64,000 nt of DNA from Spinacia oleracea. Taxonomy: Eukaryota; Streptophyta; Magnoliopsida; Caryophyllales; Amaranthaceae. The DNA lies in the NCBI RefSeq assembly GCF_020520425.1, contig NC_079492.1, forward strand, positions 113,371,157-113,435,156. The letters are read 5' to 3'. The notes under the pieces are model-generated. The model did not search any database, was not told the DNA's origin, and saw nothing but the letters and a program-made list of their open reading frames with translations. A program made the translations under genes and the position numbers. Shown here piece after piece: positions 46,705 to 58,620 of this stretch. Every line of letters starts with the position of its first letter. The first letter of the stretch is position 1.

Positions 46705-47152
46705 TCTCTCTTAATTCTTATCCTCCGAATTGAAACTCCAATCCAAAAAAACAACAAAATCAAATTCAAACGAAAACCTAATTTCGCACAATTTACGCCT
46801 TAATTGTAATACTATAATCGACTGAAATAAACAAATTAGTTATACAATGAGAGTGTGAGCTGCGATATTACAAACCAGGAGTGAGAAACATATATTTGAT
46901 CCGTTTTCTGAGAAGAGAGAGAGTATTCGCCGGAAAAGTATGAGCAACGATGGAAGAACGGTTGGTTAGACAAGGTGGTGTATTGAATTTCAGTTATGGA
47001 GGTGGGTGCAATTGGATTTTGAGGAGAGAGAAAATATAAGGCGTAGAAAGACGATGACCCATGAACAAGTTTACAAGAGTCCTTTCATTAAACTTTTTTT
47101 TACTCCATTTTTTCATGGAAAATTTTGCTACTCCATTTTGGATAATTTTCTA
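46705..47152 (-). promoter_or_regulatory. 5' leader and promoter of the SNX2-type gene
   Basis: Pyrimidine-rich on the minus strand near 46890-46950 and 47010-47035, consistent with a 5' untranslated region. No transposon ends seen before 47153. Confidence 0.4.
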
Positions 47153-47563
47153 CTCCCTTCGTCTCATATTTACAGTCTCGTTTGATAAAAAAAATACGGA
47201 TTTTAAGAAAAATAAAATATAGTATATGGAAAAGTGAAATAAAGTAAAAATGGTGATTGATTTGTATGGAAGAGTGGAATATTTCATCCTTCCCAAATTA
47301 TTCGTTATACTTTCCTTTACACAAAGTTTTAGGTGATAAGTGATTGTTTGGTTATCAATTGTTATTTTATTGAAAAAATAGATGTGATAAAAGTTAGTAG
47401 GATATTTTTTTAATTGAATAAGAGAGCTGTGGGGACAAGAAATAATTTATTGGGAAGGGAGAGTATAATAATTGTGGGGGTCATTCCTAATTTACAAGTG
47501 TAACAACTAATGTATGACGGACGAAAAAAGGAAAGTGTAACAAGTAATCTGGGATGGAATGAG
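47153..47563. mobile_element. Stowaway-like MITE, degenerate
   Basis: Starts CTCCCTTCGTCTCA after TA and ends GGGATGGAATGAG before TA, a Tc1/mariner (Stowaway) pattern with several mismatches. No gene inside. Confidence 0.5.
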
Positions 47564-47592
47564 TAAAATACATATAAAAGATAAATATAGTA

Positions 47593-47875
47593 CTCCCTCC
47601 GTTTCTTTTTGTTCTTTACGTTTTCCTTTTTGGGTGACTCAAAATGTTCTTTACATTTCTTTGTATATTATCACATAAATGCTTTAATAATTTATCAAAA
47701 TTTGTGTCAAATGATTATTTTAACCAATTAATTTTACTGGGTCATTTAATCTCTTACACTTTTCTATTTCATTTTCCCAATACAGAATTTTCATAAGAGT
47801 GGAAACATTATAAATAAACGTAATTTTTCTTGTTTAAATAAAAAATAGATGAATCTTAATGCACATTAATTAGTC
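47593..47875. mobile_element. Stowaway MITE, left part, split by the MULE
   Basis: Starts CTCCCTCCGTTTCTTTTTGT then TCTTTACGTTT after TA. The inverse of this end occurs at 59575-59627, on the far side of the 11.7-kb MULE. Confidence 0.85.
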
Positions 47876-47954
47876 AGCAACTTTTCGGTAAGACCGCCTA
47901 ACGACGCGTGCAGGAAAGACCAGCCGATTCACCCACGCGCGCGTAGCCTCACGC

Positions 47955-48127
47955 GCTGTATAAATACGTTGTTTCTCTCTCTCCACTCACTTTTTCTACA
48001 AACCCGCTTCTTCACCTTCTCTCCTCTCAAAATTCTCTCTGTAACCCTAAACCCTAATCTGCAGATCGCAAATCTCATCTCCTCCTCCGCCACCGAGAAC
48101 CCTAGTTTTTATCCTCCGTCGATTTCC
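47955..48127 (+). promoter_or_regulatory. Promoter and 5' leader of the MULE transposase gene
   Basis: A TATA box (TGTATAAATACG at about 47958-47969) is followed by a CT-rich leader, TTTCTCTCTCTCCACTCAC onward, up to the ATG at 48128. Confidence 0.65.
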
Positions 48128-51100
48128 ATGGAGTCCTCACCGTCGTTTTCGCATGATAACTTTAACATCTCCGCCGCACCGTCCACCAATTTAGGGAGTT
48201 CTTCAACCTTCTACGGCGGAAACAACCTACATGAATACCATCATCCTCCTGAATTTCTTCCCCCACCTCGATTTTGTACAGTTCAACAACTTCGTTCTCC
48301 ACGATTTCTTCCTCCACCTCGATTTTCTACAGTTCAAGGATTTCGATCTCAATGATTTCCGCCTCCATCTGCAACGCCTAGATTTGCTACTGATAATCAT
48401 TATTTTCCTCCTCCTACATTTGCTGCTCCTTCTAGATTGGCTGCTCCTGATAGATTTGACAGTCCTTTTCGATTTAATTCCCCTGTTAACTTTCAATCAC
48501 CTGCTCCTCCTAGATTTGAAGCTCCGGAACCAATGAATTTGTTACTTGAATATCAAACACGAAATACTGCAACAACGGAAACAACGCCAGACACAACTTC
48601 TGGAAAAACATCAGAAACGATGTCAGACATAAAGTCTGGAAGTAACACCTCAAGTAACAAACTAAACACAATGGGCAAATAAACTAAATACTTTCATATG
48701 TTAACTAATTTTAGTTTTCTTTAACTAATTTTATGAATTTTGTAACTAATTGCTCCTAAACTGATTAAACAATTTTAAAAAATTTGTAACTAAATATTAT
48801 CTTGTCTTAACTAATTACATTAATTGTTTGACTAAGTATATGAAACTTTTAACTTTTAACTAAGTAAACCTTTAACTTTTAACTATCTCGTTTCATTTGT
48901 TAACTAATTCTAATGTAAATTTAACTTAAACATTTGAATTTTGTAACTAACTATGAATTTCTTTAACTAAATAACTGAGATTTTTAACTAGTTAACCGGT
49001 TAAAACTAATTGCATTTGTAACTAATGTCTTTAATATTTTAACTAATTACATTAATTGTTTAACTTTTAAGTAAGTATACCCCTTAACTTGTTGGGTAAA
49101 TTAAAATAATTTTAACTATCTCGTTTCATTTGTTAACTAATTCTAATGAAACTTTAACTAAACATTTGAATTTTGTAACTAATTATGTTTTTTCTTTAAC
49201 TAAATAACTGAAATTTTTAACTAGTTAATTGATTAAAACTAATTGCATTTTTTTTAACTAATTTCTTTAATATTTTAACTAATTTCTATAGATTCTTAAC
49301 TAATTTGTTTTTTATTGTACAGGTTTGAAAACTAAATTTGACAACTTAACAACGGATGAAATAAGAGGATCATTGACTGGATATGATGCACAGACCCTTG
49401 ATTAATATTCTCTTTATCAAAAACATTCAGTGTTGATCGGATTTTCAGTGACGAAAGCTACAACAAGGAGAGTTTCAAAAACTGGAGAGCTCAAGGAACA
49501 ATACTTTTGTTGTTCAAAGCAAGGAAATTAAAAGAAGGGAAGAAAAATCAAAAAACAACGAGGAATTACCTTTACCATCTGAAAGCAAACCAAAAAAAGA
49601 GTCAAAACAAACAAGAAAACAAGAAATTACTAGAACGGGATGCAATGCGCAGATAAGAGTGAAGTTAAACTGTAATGGAATGTTTGAAATTAAGCATCAT
49701 GTTATTGAACACAATCATGATTTAGCAAGATTGTCACTACAACACTTTCATAGGTACAAAACACTTTTACTAATTGGTTCAGTTTCCTAACTAATCTGTT
49801 TAAAACGTGAACTATTTATATTTTTTGATTAACTATTTGCTCTACAGATCAGAAAGAAAAATTGATAAAGATAAGGCACAAGTAATTGAAGGGCTTTCTT
49901 TATCAGGAATACAACCAACAGATTCATACAGATATATGTGTAATGAATCCGGTGACCCGAAAGTGCTTGGCCACACATTAATTGACCACGTGAATTTTTG
50001 AAGTAGATTGAAGATGAAAACAATAGAAGGAAAAGATTCACAAGCAGTGGTGAATATGTTAATTCGCAGAGGAGAAGAAGAACCAGATTTTTTTTATCGT
50101 GTTAAGTTGAATGAGGAAAATCAAGTTATAAGCATATATTGGAGAGATGGAATGATGAAAGAAGATTATGATATATATGGTGATGCGTGTGTGTTTGACA
50201 CAACTTTCAGAACAAACAAATACAACTTAGTTTGTGCACCGTTTGTAGGCGTCAACAACCACTGGAGTAATGTGATGTTTGGATGTGCCTTTATTGCTGA
50301 TGAAAAACGAACACTTTTGTGTGGCTATTGGAAGCATTTCTAGAGTCTATGGGAGAAAAAGCACCTGTAACTATCTTCACTGATCAAGATCAGGCAATGA
50401 AAAATGCTATTGAACAAGTAAGAATACCTTAACTAATTTGTTAATATTGTTACCTAATTGCTTCTTTTTGTTCACTAATCACTTAAAAACCTTCACTAAT
50501 TGATAGCCACTCTTCTCTGATGTCTTTAGTAGTTTACTAAAATGTTAAAATCATTAACTAATTCATATTAATACTTAACTAATACTATTATGTGAATATA
50601 ATAGGTGTTTCCTCATACTAGACATAGATTATTCTTATGGCACCTACAAAAAAATATTGTGTCAAGGTTTGGAGATTTAAAGGCTGATACAACATTCAAG
50701 GACACTTTTAAAAAGTGTTTATATGGTTGCTTCAATGAAGAACAATTTGAAACGACTTGGTTTGAAATGATTCAAACGTATGGGCTTCAAAATCATGAAT
50801 GGTTTACAAATTTGTACACCATAAAGGAAAAGTGGTGTACAGCTTTAAACAAAGATTTTTTTTCAGCTGGTATTTTGTCTTCACAAAGGTTAGTTTACCA
50901 ACTGAACTAATTGATATAAATATTTAACTAATTGGTATAAATATTTAACTAAGTGTTTCGATTTTTTAACTAATGTCTTGCAATGCTTAACTAATTGGTG
51001 GAGTTGTTTGACTAATTGTGTTTTGGTTAACTATTTGGTTGGTTTTTTTAACTATTTGGTTTTAAAATGTAACTATTTCAGTATATTTATTAACTAATTG

Positions 51101-52386
51101 AATATTGTTCTTTTAAAAAGGAGTGAGAGCACAAACAATTCCATTGGATTTAAAGGGAACAAATCAACTACCCTAACAAAATTCTTCCATATATTTGGGG
51201 CAACAATAGATCGGTGGAGGTATCAAGAAGATCAGAAGGAGTTTAATTGCGGAAATTCAATGCCTAAATCAGATTTTCCAATGGTTCGAATGATTAAACA
51301 CGCGGCAAGTTTTTATACCCTTACCTTGTTTCGAGATTTCGAAAAAGAATTCAAGTATGCAATGGGTTGCATATCAACTATTCATCACATGGAGGACAAT
51401 TTCATTGGTTATAATGTACAACACGAATCATGGCCAGACCACACTGCAAAACATGTAGCATTTGATCCATCAACCAATTCAATTGCTTGCAATTGTAGAA
51501 ATTTTGAAGAATCAGGTTAGTTTATTCTCTTGACTAATTCTTTTAAAAAGTTAACTAATCGTATTCAATTCTTAACTAATTGATTCCAGTACTTAACTAA
51601 ATAGAGTCAGTTCTTAACTAATTGATTTCAGTTCTTAACTAATTGTTTTAAAAACTTAACTAATTGTATTCATTTTTTAACTAATTCATTTCAGAAAGTT
51701 CTTAGATTCCAGTTTATGTTTTCTTGCATTATGATCAAATATTACAACATGTAGGATGGCTATGTTTTCATGCAATTCGAGTTCTACATGTACATTCTAT
51801 AATCAATATCCCAGAGCGATATATTTGCAAAAGATGGACAAAATTTGCAAAAAGTGAAGTATGGAAGAGAGTGGAACAAAGAGAAGATAATGGTATTGAA
51901 AAAAGAAAAATCACTCCATGGCGTTACGAGATGGAAAGAAATTTTTACAATTTGGTTCTTAAATGTCAGGGCAGTGACGAGGCAAAAAAGGTTTTTAACT
52001 AAATGAAGGTTAACTATTACATACAAATATAATACTAATTTCTATTAGAGTTTAACTATTTTTAAAAAAAAATTTACTATTAGGTTCTGAGAGCTGATTA
52101 TGCTAGTGCTAGTGACAACATAAATAAAGTGCTAGAAGCAGAAAAGGCAGCACAAAAAGAGACAGCTCAAAAAGAAGTAGAGGATGTGGCACATACTTCA
52201 TCATCATCATCATCAAATGCACTTCTAGAATATCCTGGTCAATTTCCACAAATAACAGTTCAGAATCCACCACAAATAAAAACAAAAGGAAGAAGTAAAA
52301 GAAAAAAGGGACACTTTGAGGTCAGAGAATCATCAACAACAGGTAAAGAATTCGGAACATTTCCAACAAAACCACAACTATTTTAA
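48128..52386 (+). pseudogene. FAR1-type MULE transposase, broken, about seven exons
   Basis: Exon 1 (from ATG 48128 to about 48640-48680) encodes a Pro/Phe-rich N-terminus with FLPPPRF repeats. The rest are 49323-49753, 49848-50417, 50605-50888, 51121-51515, 51755-51990 and 52084-52386, with matching GT/AG borders. Domains: FAR1 zinc-binding domain (HSVLIGFSVTKATTRRV, then EIKHHVIEHNHDL), MULE DDE transposase (catalytic D in VFDTTFRTN, D in FTDQDQA, E in RSESTNN) and a SWIM zinc finger (CNCRNF then CFHAI across an intron). It would bind the element ends and cut DNA. Breaks include TGA at 48353, a stop near 49405, indels in the FAR1 domain, TGA at about 49999 and a frameshift near 50316. Confidence 0.87.
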
Positions 52387-53160
52387 AGATTTGTGTAATT
52401 AATTGAATATGATCAGGAATTAGTTAAAGAAAGTGATTGAGTAGTGAAACTATCAGAGAAAATATTCAAAGAGAAAACACAAATAGTTATACTTGATTTT
52501 TAATACTACTTCAATTTTTACTTCAGATTATTTATTTATCTTGCAATTGTTTAACTAATTGCTTTGATTATTTAACTAAGTAGCTCAATTTATTAACTAA
52601 AGACTTCCATTTCTTAACTAATTGGATTGCAATGCTTTAAATATTTAACCAAGTGCTCCAATTTATAACTAATATCTTGCATTGTTTAACTAATTGGTTG
52701 AGTTGTTTGACTAATTGGTTCAATAATGTAACTAAGTGGTTGGTCTGCTTAACTATTTTGTTCTAATGAACTGAACTAACTGGTTGGATTACTTAACTAA
52801 TTGTATCAGAGACTTTACTAACTGGTTGGATTACTTAACTAATTGGATTACAGTGTTTAAGTAGATTACATTGGTTAACTAATTGTTTCAATGACTTTAC
52901 TAACTAGTTGGATTACTTAACTAATTGTATCAGAGATTTAACTAATTCGTTAGATTACTTAACTAATTTGTTGGATTACTTAACTAATTATTTCATTGAT
53001 TTAAAACAAAAGGAAAAGACAAGAACCTTTAACAATTAACAAGAAACTTTAACTCAATAAGAGATTTTTTGTAATAGCTCAGCCAAAATATCAACTAAAT
53101 GTGCAACTTTCAGTACCACATGTTAATTTGTTAGAAATAAGGACCACTATCAACTAAAAC
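48690..53160 (+). repeat. TTAACTAATT motif fields in the transposase introns and intergenic gap
   Basis: Dozens of copies of (T)TAACTAATT(G/T), spaced about 12-30 bp, fill intron 1 (48690-49322), the later introns, and 52390-53040 between the two genes. Exons are free of it. The spacing is irregular, unlike a satellite. Confidence 0.88.
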
Positions 53161-53699
53161 CACTATCACCTAAAATGTTTGGCAAATTCACAACTAAACC
53201 AACTACTAAGTTGTTTCACTTTTCAATTTTATGTCTTTTCATACTCGGTTCATTCAATTCAGTTCCTGGTGTGGGGGCAGTTGTTGTTGCAGTCTTGGCT
53301 CCACGCCTTGTCTTGGTATATGTTTTAAGTGGTTCAGACGCATCTATTTTTGCATTCTCTGCCGCTGCCTTCTGTGCCTTCTTCAACGCAATAGTTTGTA
53401 GTCTCTTCTGCACAGCATCAGCCTTCTTCTGTTTCAGTTGTTCTTGCAACTGGGCAGCAGCCTCTTCTTCTTGTTTACGCCTCTTTTCGTCTTCTTTTTT
53501 CTTCTTCTTCTGTTCTTCAATCTTCCTCAGTTGACGATCACGGATAGCGGGGGCAATACCAGCTTTCACGGAGTTGATTCCTTCAATTTCCTTGAGCACA
53601 TCTTGCTGAATTTGATTCAAAGCAGACAGAACTAAGGAACTACAAACCTTAGCTCTGCACTGAATTCTGGTAGAACGCTGAAAAAAGAAGTAAAACAGA

Positions 53700-56600
53700 C
53701 TAATTAGTAATTGAATTTCACTAGTCTAACTAATTGCTTAACTAATTGAATTTCACAATTAACTAATTGCCATATCTACTTAACTAATTGTATTTCACAG
53801 TTAACTAATTTCCATATCTACTTAACTAATTGGATTTCACAGTTAAATAATTGTCATATCTACTTAACTAATTGCCATATCTACTTAACTAATTGACATA
53901 TCTACTTAACTAATTTCCATATATGCTTAACTAATTGGTTGAATACTAAAAAAAACTGAAATAATGTTTAACCAATTAATGTAAACACTTAACTAATTCT
54001 TTTAAGAACACTTAAAAAAATTGAAAACACTTAACTAAAAGAGAATTACCTTGGAGATATCACAAGTAATCTTCTTTCCGTCAAAAAACTGCATTGCCAT
54101 CATCAGAAAAACCCCACAATCTACATGATTAGGGTTTTCTAATCTTCCAGGGAAATCTAGATATATGTTATGTCGAAATCTAAAAGCTGGGAAGCTGATG
54201 GATGATAAATTTCTATCAAGTAATTGGAGAACGTTTCAATCATAAATGACATCATTGTCTTGTATATAGACAACTCCTCCTCCGTAGAAACGATGTTGTC
54301 AACATATACAAGACTTTTAGCGTTGAAGTTGACAATTAGAAGAGACAAGTGCTCCTCATAATGAATAGGCAAGTAAAACTGCCAAAGAATGAAGAAAAAC
54401 ATAATCAGAAAAATCATAACTAAATGACATAAAATTTTAACTAATTAATACAATGTCTTAACTATAACCTATAAATTCATAACTACTAAGAATACAAACT
54501 TACCATGGAAACAGTTTTAAGATCCCATCGGTGGTCATTGATGTCCTCCGCCCAATGTTTCCAACTACTTAAAAGCTCTTCAGATATTTGTTGTTCAGAG
54601 TCCATTGACTTCTGATTCGAAACAAAATCTTTTAGCTTGACCTAAAAAATTATAAAATAAATTTATTTAATAAATAGAGAAAAAACATAGTGAACAAATT
54701 TTGGTGTAATGAATTAAATAATCGTACCGTATACTCAATTCCGAAATAGAAGTTACACCCTTGATAATTCAGCTCAAATTTCTTTCTATTTAATAGAATG
54801 GCCCAAGACTCGACAATATTGGATAAGATTTTCTTATCAGGGAGCACAGTTTGCATCTCTTCCCTTGTTATCTTATGAACCAAACCATAAACAAAAAGTT
54901 CAGCCCTGTTACACAATAATTAATTTATGTTAGTGTTTAAATAATTGATGTAATTTTTAACTAATAGGTTCTTGTGCTTCACTATTTAGTTAAGTTGCAT
55001 ATTTTTAAGGCTTAACTAAATGACATGATTTGTTAACTAATATATGATATTGTCTAACTAATTGGTGAAAATTCTAAACTAATGACTATAAAATCCTAAT
55101 TGATTACTAAAAATTCATAACTAATTTATGTTAACTATTTACTAAAAAATCATTACTAATTGATACAAATTCTTAACTAAAACTATGAAATGAATAACTA
55201 AATACAGAAACACAATTTACTTTTGATCAATACAATCATCTTCAAGAAAACAGAAGTCCATTTTTAAGGCTTAACTAAATGACATGATTTGTTAACTAAT
55301 ATATGATATTGTCTAACTAATTGGTGAAAATTCTAAACTAATGACTATAAAATCCTAATATATTACTAAAAATTCATAACCAATTTATGTTAACTATTTA
55401 CTAAAAAATCATACTAATTGATACAAATTCTTAACTAAAACTATGAAATGAATAACTAAATACAGAAACACAACTTACTTTTTATCAACACAATCATCTT
55501 CAAAAAAATAGAAGTCCATAACCTCTTTTTCAAGCCTTGCCTCTCGGCAGAGAGTCTTAGGGTACCTGAGCATGAATGCGGATACACAGAAAACTTCTTC
55601 ACCGGGTGAACCAAGTGCTATGCTGCAACAAAGATTATCATTTTCTGGTTGACGACCACCAGATTTATCACTCGTTGAAGGAACATAACCAGAAGCAGCA
55701 GCATTCTTTTCACCTGCACAACTACCATCACCAACAGCAACAAAAGCATCAACATTCTTTTCAGCTGCACCACTACCAGCACCAGCAGCACCAGAAGCAG
55801 CACCATTCTTTTCAGCTGCACCATTACCAGCACCGGCAGCACCACTACCATCACCACCATCTTCAACATTAACAGCATCTTTAACACGATAACCATCAAT
55901 GTTAACTTTCTTCAGATCTTCAGCATATGCAACAATGGAGACTATAATCTCCAAAAATACTGGATCTCCATATCCAGGACTATCTGACAATTGTTATCTT
56001 CCCGCCTTTAACGTACTTATATGCTGCTGATGAAAATTGAAAACAACGTATAAATCCCGGTAATACTTTTTCATTGCTACTTGCACCTCCTTCACAAAAA
56101 AGGAAAACATATAATCAGAAAAATGTTATGTAAAAAAAATTAGCTAAAACTAATAATAGTATCAAACAATGTATAACTAATTGATTTAATAACTTAACTA
56201 ATACAAGAGACCATGTAACTAATTTCTTGAATTACTTAACTAATATGTGTGACTGAAAACTAATAAAATTGTTAACTAATTGCTTTAGTAGATTAACTAA
56301 TTGGTGTCAGTTCATAACTAATAAGTAGGATTCCTTAACTAAACCAAATAAAAATAAATTTGAAAAAAATAATCTGACTTACATCATCGCAGCTCTTTTC
56401 AATATCATCATTTGTGTCAACACCTTCCGGAATAGCAAATTCAATCATCCTGATTCCCGATGCAGAATGAGGTCTCACCAACAAATCACCAAAAGACTTT
56501 GACAAAGGATAGCTCGTTAAATCAACAACAGCTAGCCCAAAACCCATTTTCCCCTCAGCAGCTACACGTTCAGATACTTCAGCAGGAGACCAATGTTGCA

Positions 56601-58620
56601 CAAGCGGAATCTCCTTGGGCGGACTTACACCACGGAATAAAGCTCTTTGTAGATATATAATCTCCAAAAATTGTAAACAACTACCAACTCTATTATTACT
56701 AATTTTTATATTCCACCTACCTACAGCCAACCCCAAATGGTCAAGCACGTACATGCACCAATTTTGTTTCACAATTTTTGAAACGTCCTCTACTGCCTTG
56801 AGAAGCTTAATGTCTACCAAACGGTTAGACGTGGGAGCCAAAAAAACACCTGCCAAACCAATTAGTTCATCACAAAAACAAATCAGTGAAGCAAATAAAT
56901 AAATTAGTTAAGCATGCAGTTCAATTAGTAACACTGAGACAATAAGTAGTTGAACAATCAATTCACTTAGTTAAAAGAAGGAATTAGTGAAGCATTTCAA
57001 GCATTTAGTTAAAAAGATAAAATAATTAGTTAAACTTTAATTACAATTAGTTAAGATGTGAAAAAAAAATAGTGAAGATTTTTCAAAAATAAATTTCACT
57101 GAGAATATAAGTAGTTAAGTATTAAAAGAAACTAGTTAAAGTGTAGAAGGAATTACTGAAGCATTTCAAGCAATTAGTTAAGGTAGAATAAATAGTTAAT
57201 TACAGCAATGAATTAAATAGACAATTAAATCAAAATATTAACTAGTTAAAGTAATTAGTCAATTGATTACCTAAAGCGTAAATCACAAACGCACGCTTGA
57301 ATTCATCTCCGTACTCTTCAGTATTTGCAAGATAACTCTCCCCCTCAGACAAAGCAGGAGATTGCACATTGTCTTTTTTGTTATATTTTCTAAACCACCT
57401 CTGGATCATTTCAAACGTTGCATCTCCCTCGACCCTTTTCCTGGGTGTTTCTTCAACATCAACACCTTTTACCAAGGGCAGCCTAAACACGTCGTACACA
57501 TCATAATCATATAGCTGCACACAATATTTTCGGCCTTCCCCGAACCGCAGCATATGACCAACACTGTTAAAGTTCTCAAGAATCCAGGAAATAAGCTTCT
57601 TGTTAATTTCAGGAAGACGAATAGACAGCAGGCCACCAAATCCAATTTCAGTTATGGCCTTGACTTGATTGTCTTTCTCCTTGATTATAGATAGCAAAGT
57701 AATGAGAGCTTCTGGTCTACAGATGGGTATAAAATCCCTAGAAAAGAACAAAAGAACTTAAAACAAAGAATAAATAATGTAATAATTGGAACATATGAGA
57801 TATGACTAAATTAATATGAAAAGTACACTAATTAGTTTCAGTCCATAACTAAATACATTGGATGTTTAACTAATTACTTGTACAATGACACTAATTGATG
57901 TCAAATCTTAACTAATTGGTTTCACAACTTAAAAAATTCAAATGAAAGTTTAGCTAGTTGAATTTACTGCTGAACTAATAGGTTTCAATCAATGACTAAT
58001 TAAATTAAATGTATAACTAATAGGTCTCAGTCAATAAATAAAAAGAGAATTTATACCTATCCAACTCAATTGTGTTACCATCAGGCTCTACATACTCCAA
58101 CTTCACTTTTTGTGTTTTCTTCGTCCCTCTTCTGGACGAAACAGCCTCATGCCCTAAATCAGCAACAACTTCTTGTGTCTGTTTCCCTAAATCAGGCTCT
58201 GCATTCTTAACATGAGGATCATCCTCAGATGTCTTCGCTGCATTTTTTGTTCTGGCCATTTTGATAACTGAAAAAAATACACGAGGTAAGTCAAAAAAAA
58301 TTGCATTGTTCATAAATATGTCAAGTTAAACAATGAGAGGGATTACAGAACAAAGTAAATGTAAATAACTAGAACAACAAATCAAAATTCAAAAAACAAA
58401 TCACTGGAAAACTAGAAAACACATAATTATTTAGTGTGTATAGTTAACTAATGTATGTAAATGTGTAACTACTATGGTAAAATACGTAACTAATTCGTCT
58501 GTATAGATAACTAATTGGTTATAACTAATTTGTGAAAACACATAACTATTTGAGTTGAATAGTTAACTAATAGATTAAAATATGTAACTAACATGTTAAA
58601 ATACATAACTGAAACATGCA
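53700..58620 (+). repeat. TTAACTAATT motif fields in the Ulp1-gene introns, one field inverted
   Basis: The same motif fills introns at 53700-54040, 54420-54500, 54920-55470, 56110-56340, 57780-58045 and 58440-58620 as TAACTAATT on the plus strand, antisense to this gene. In the intron at 56860-57265 the orientation is reversed: AATTAGTTAAGCATGCAGTT and similar. Confidence 0.85.
55002..55518. repeat. Direct tandem duplication of about 259 bp spanning an exon end
   Basis: 55002-55260 and 55261-55518 are near-identical. Each begins TTTTTAAGGCTTAACTAAAT and ends with the 3' end of a Ulp1-gene exon (DFYFFEDDCVDKK or DFCFLEDDCIDQK on the minus strand) plus its splice donor. The donor in the extra copy is weaker (GTAAAT). 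Confidence 0.85.

Noticed and set aside
47959..48040. Transposase start upstream of 48128
   Set aside because: The frame upstream has no ATG and lies over the TATA box and CT-rich leader.
53175..53635. Cys/Ser/Phe-rich frames on the plus strand
   Set aside because: Antisense of the charged coiled-coil C-terminal exon of the Ulp1-like gene.
55576..55899. His/Gln-rich frame (plus) and Val/Leu/Met-rich frame (minus)
   Set aside because: Shadows of the Ulp1-gene exon encoding a Gly/Ala/Glu-rich repeat (GAAEKNGAASGAAG) on the minus strand.
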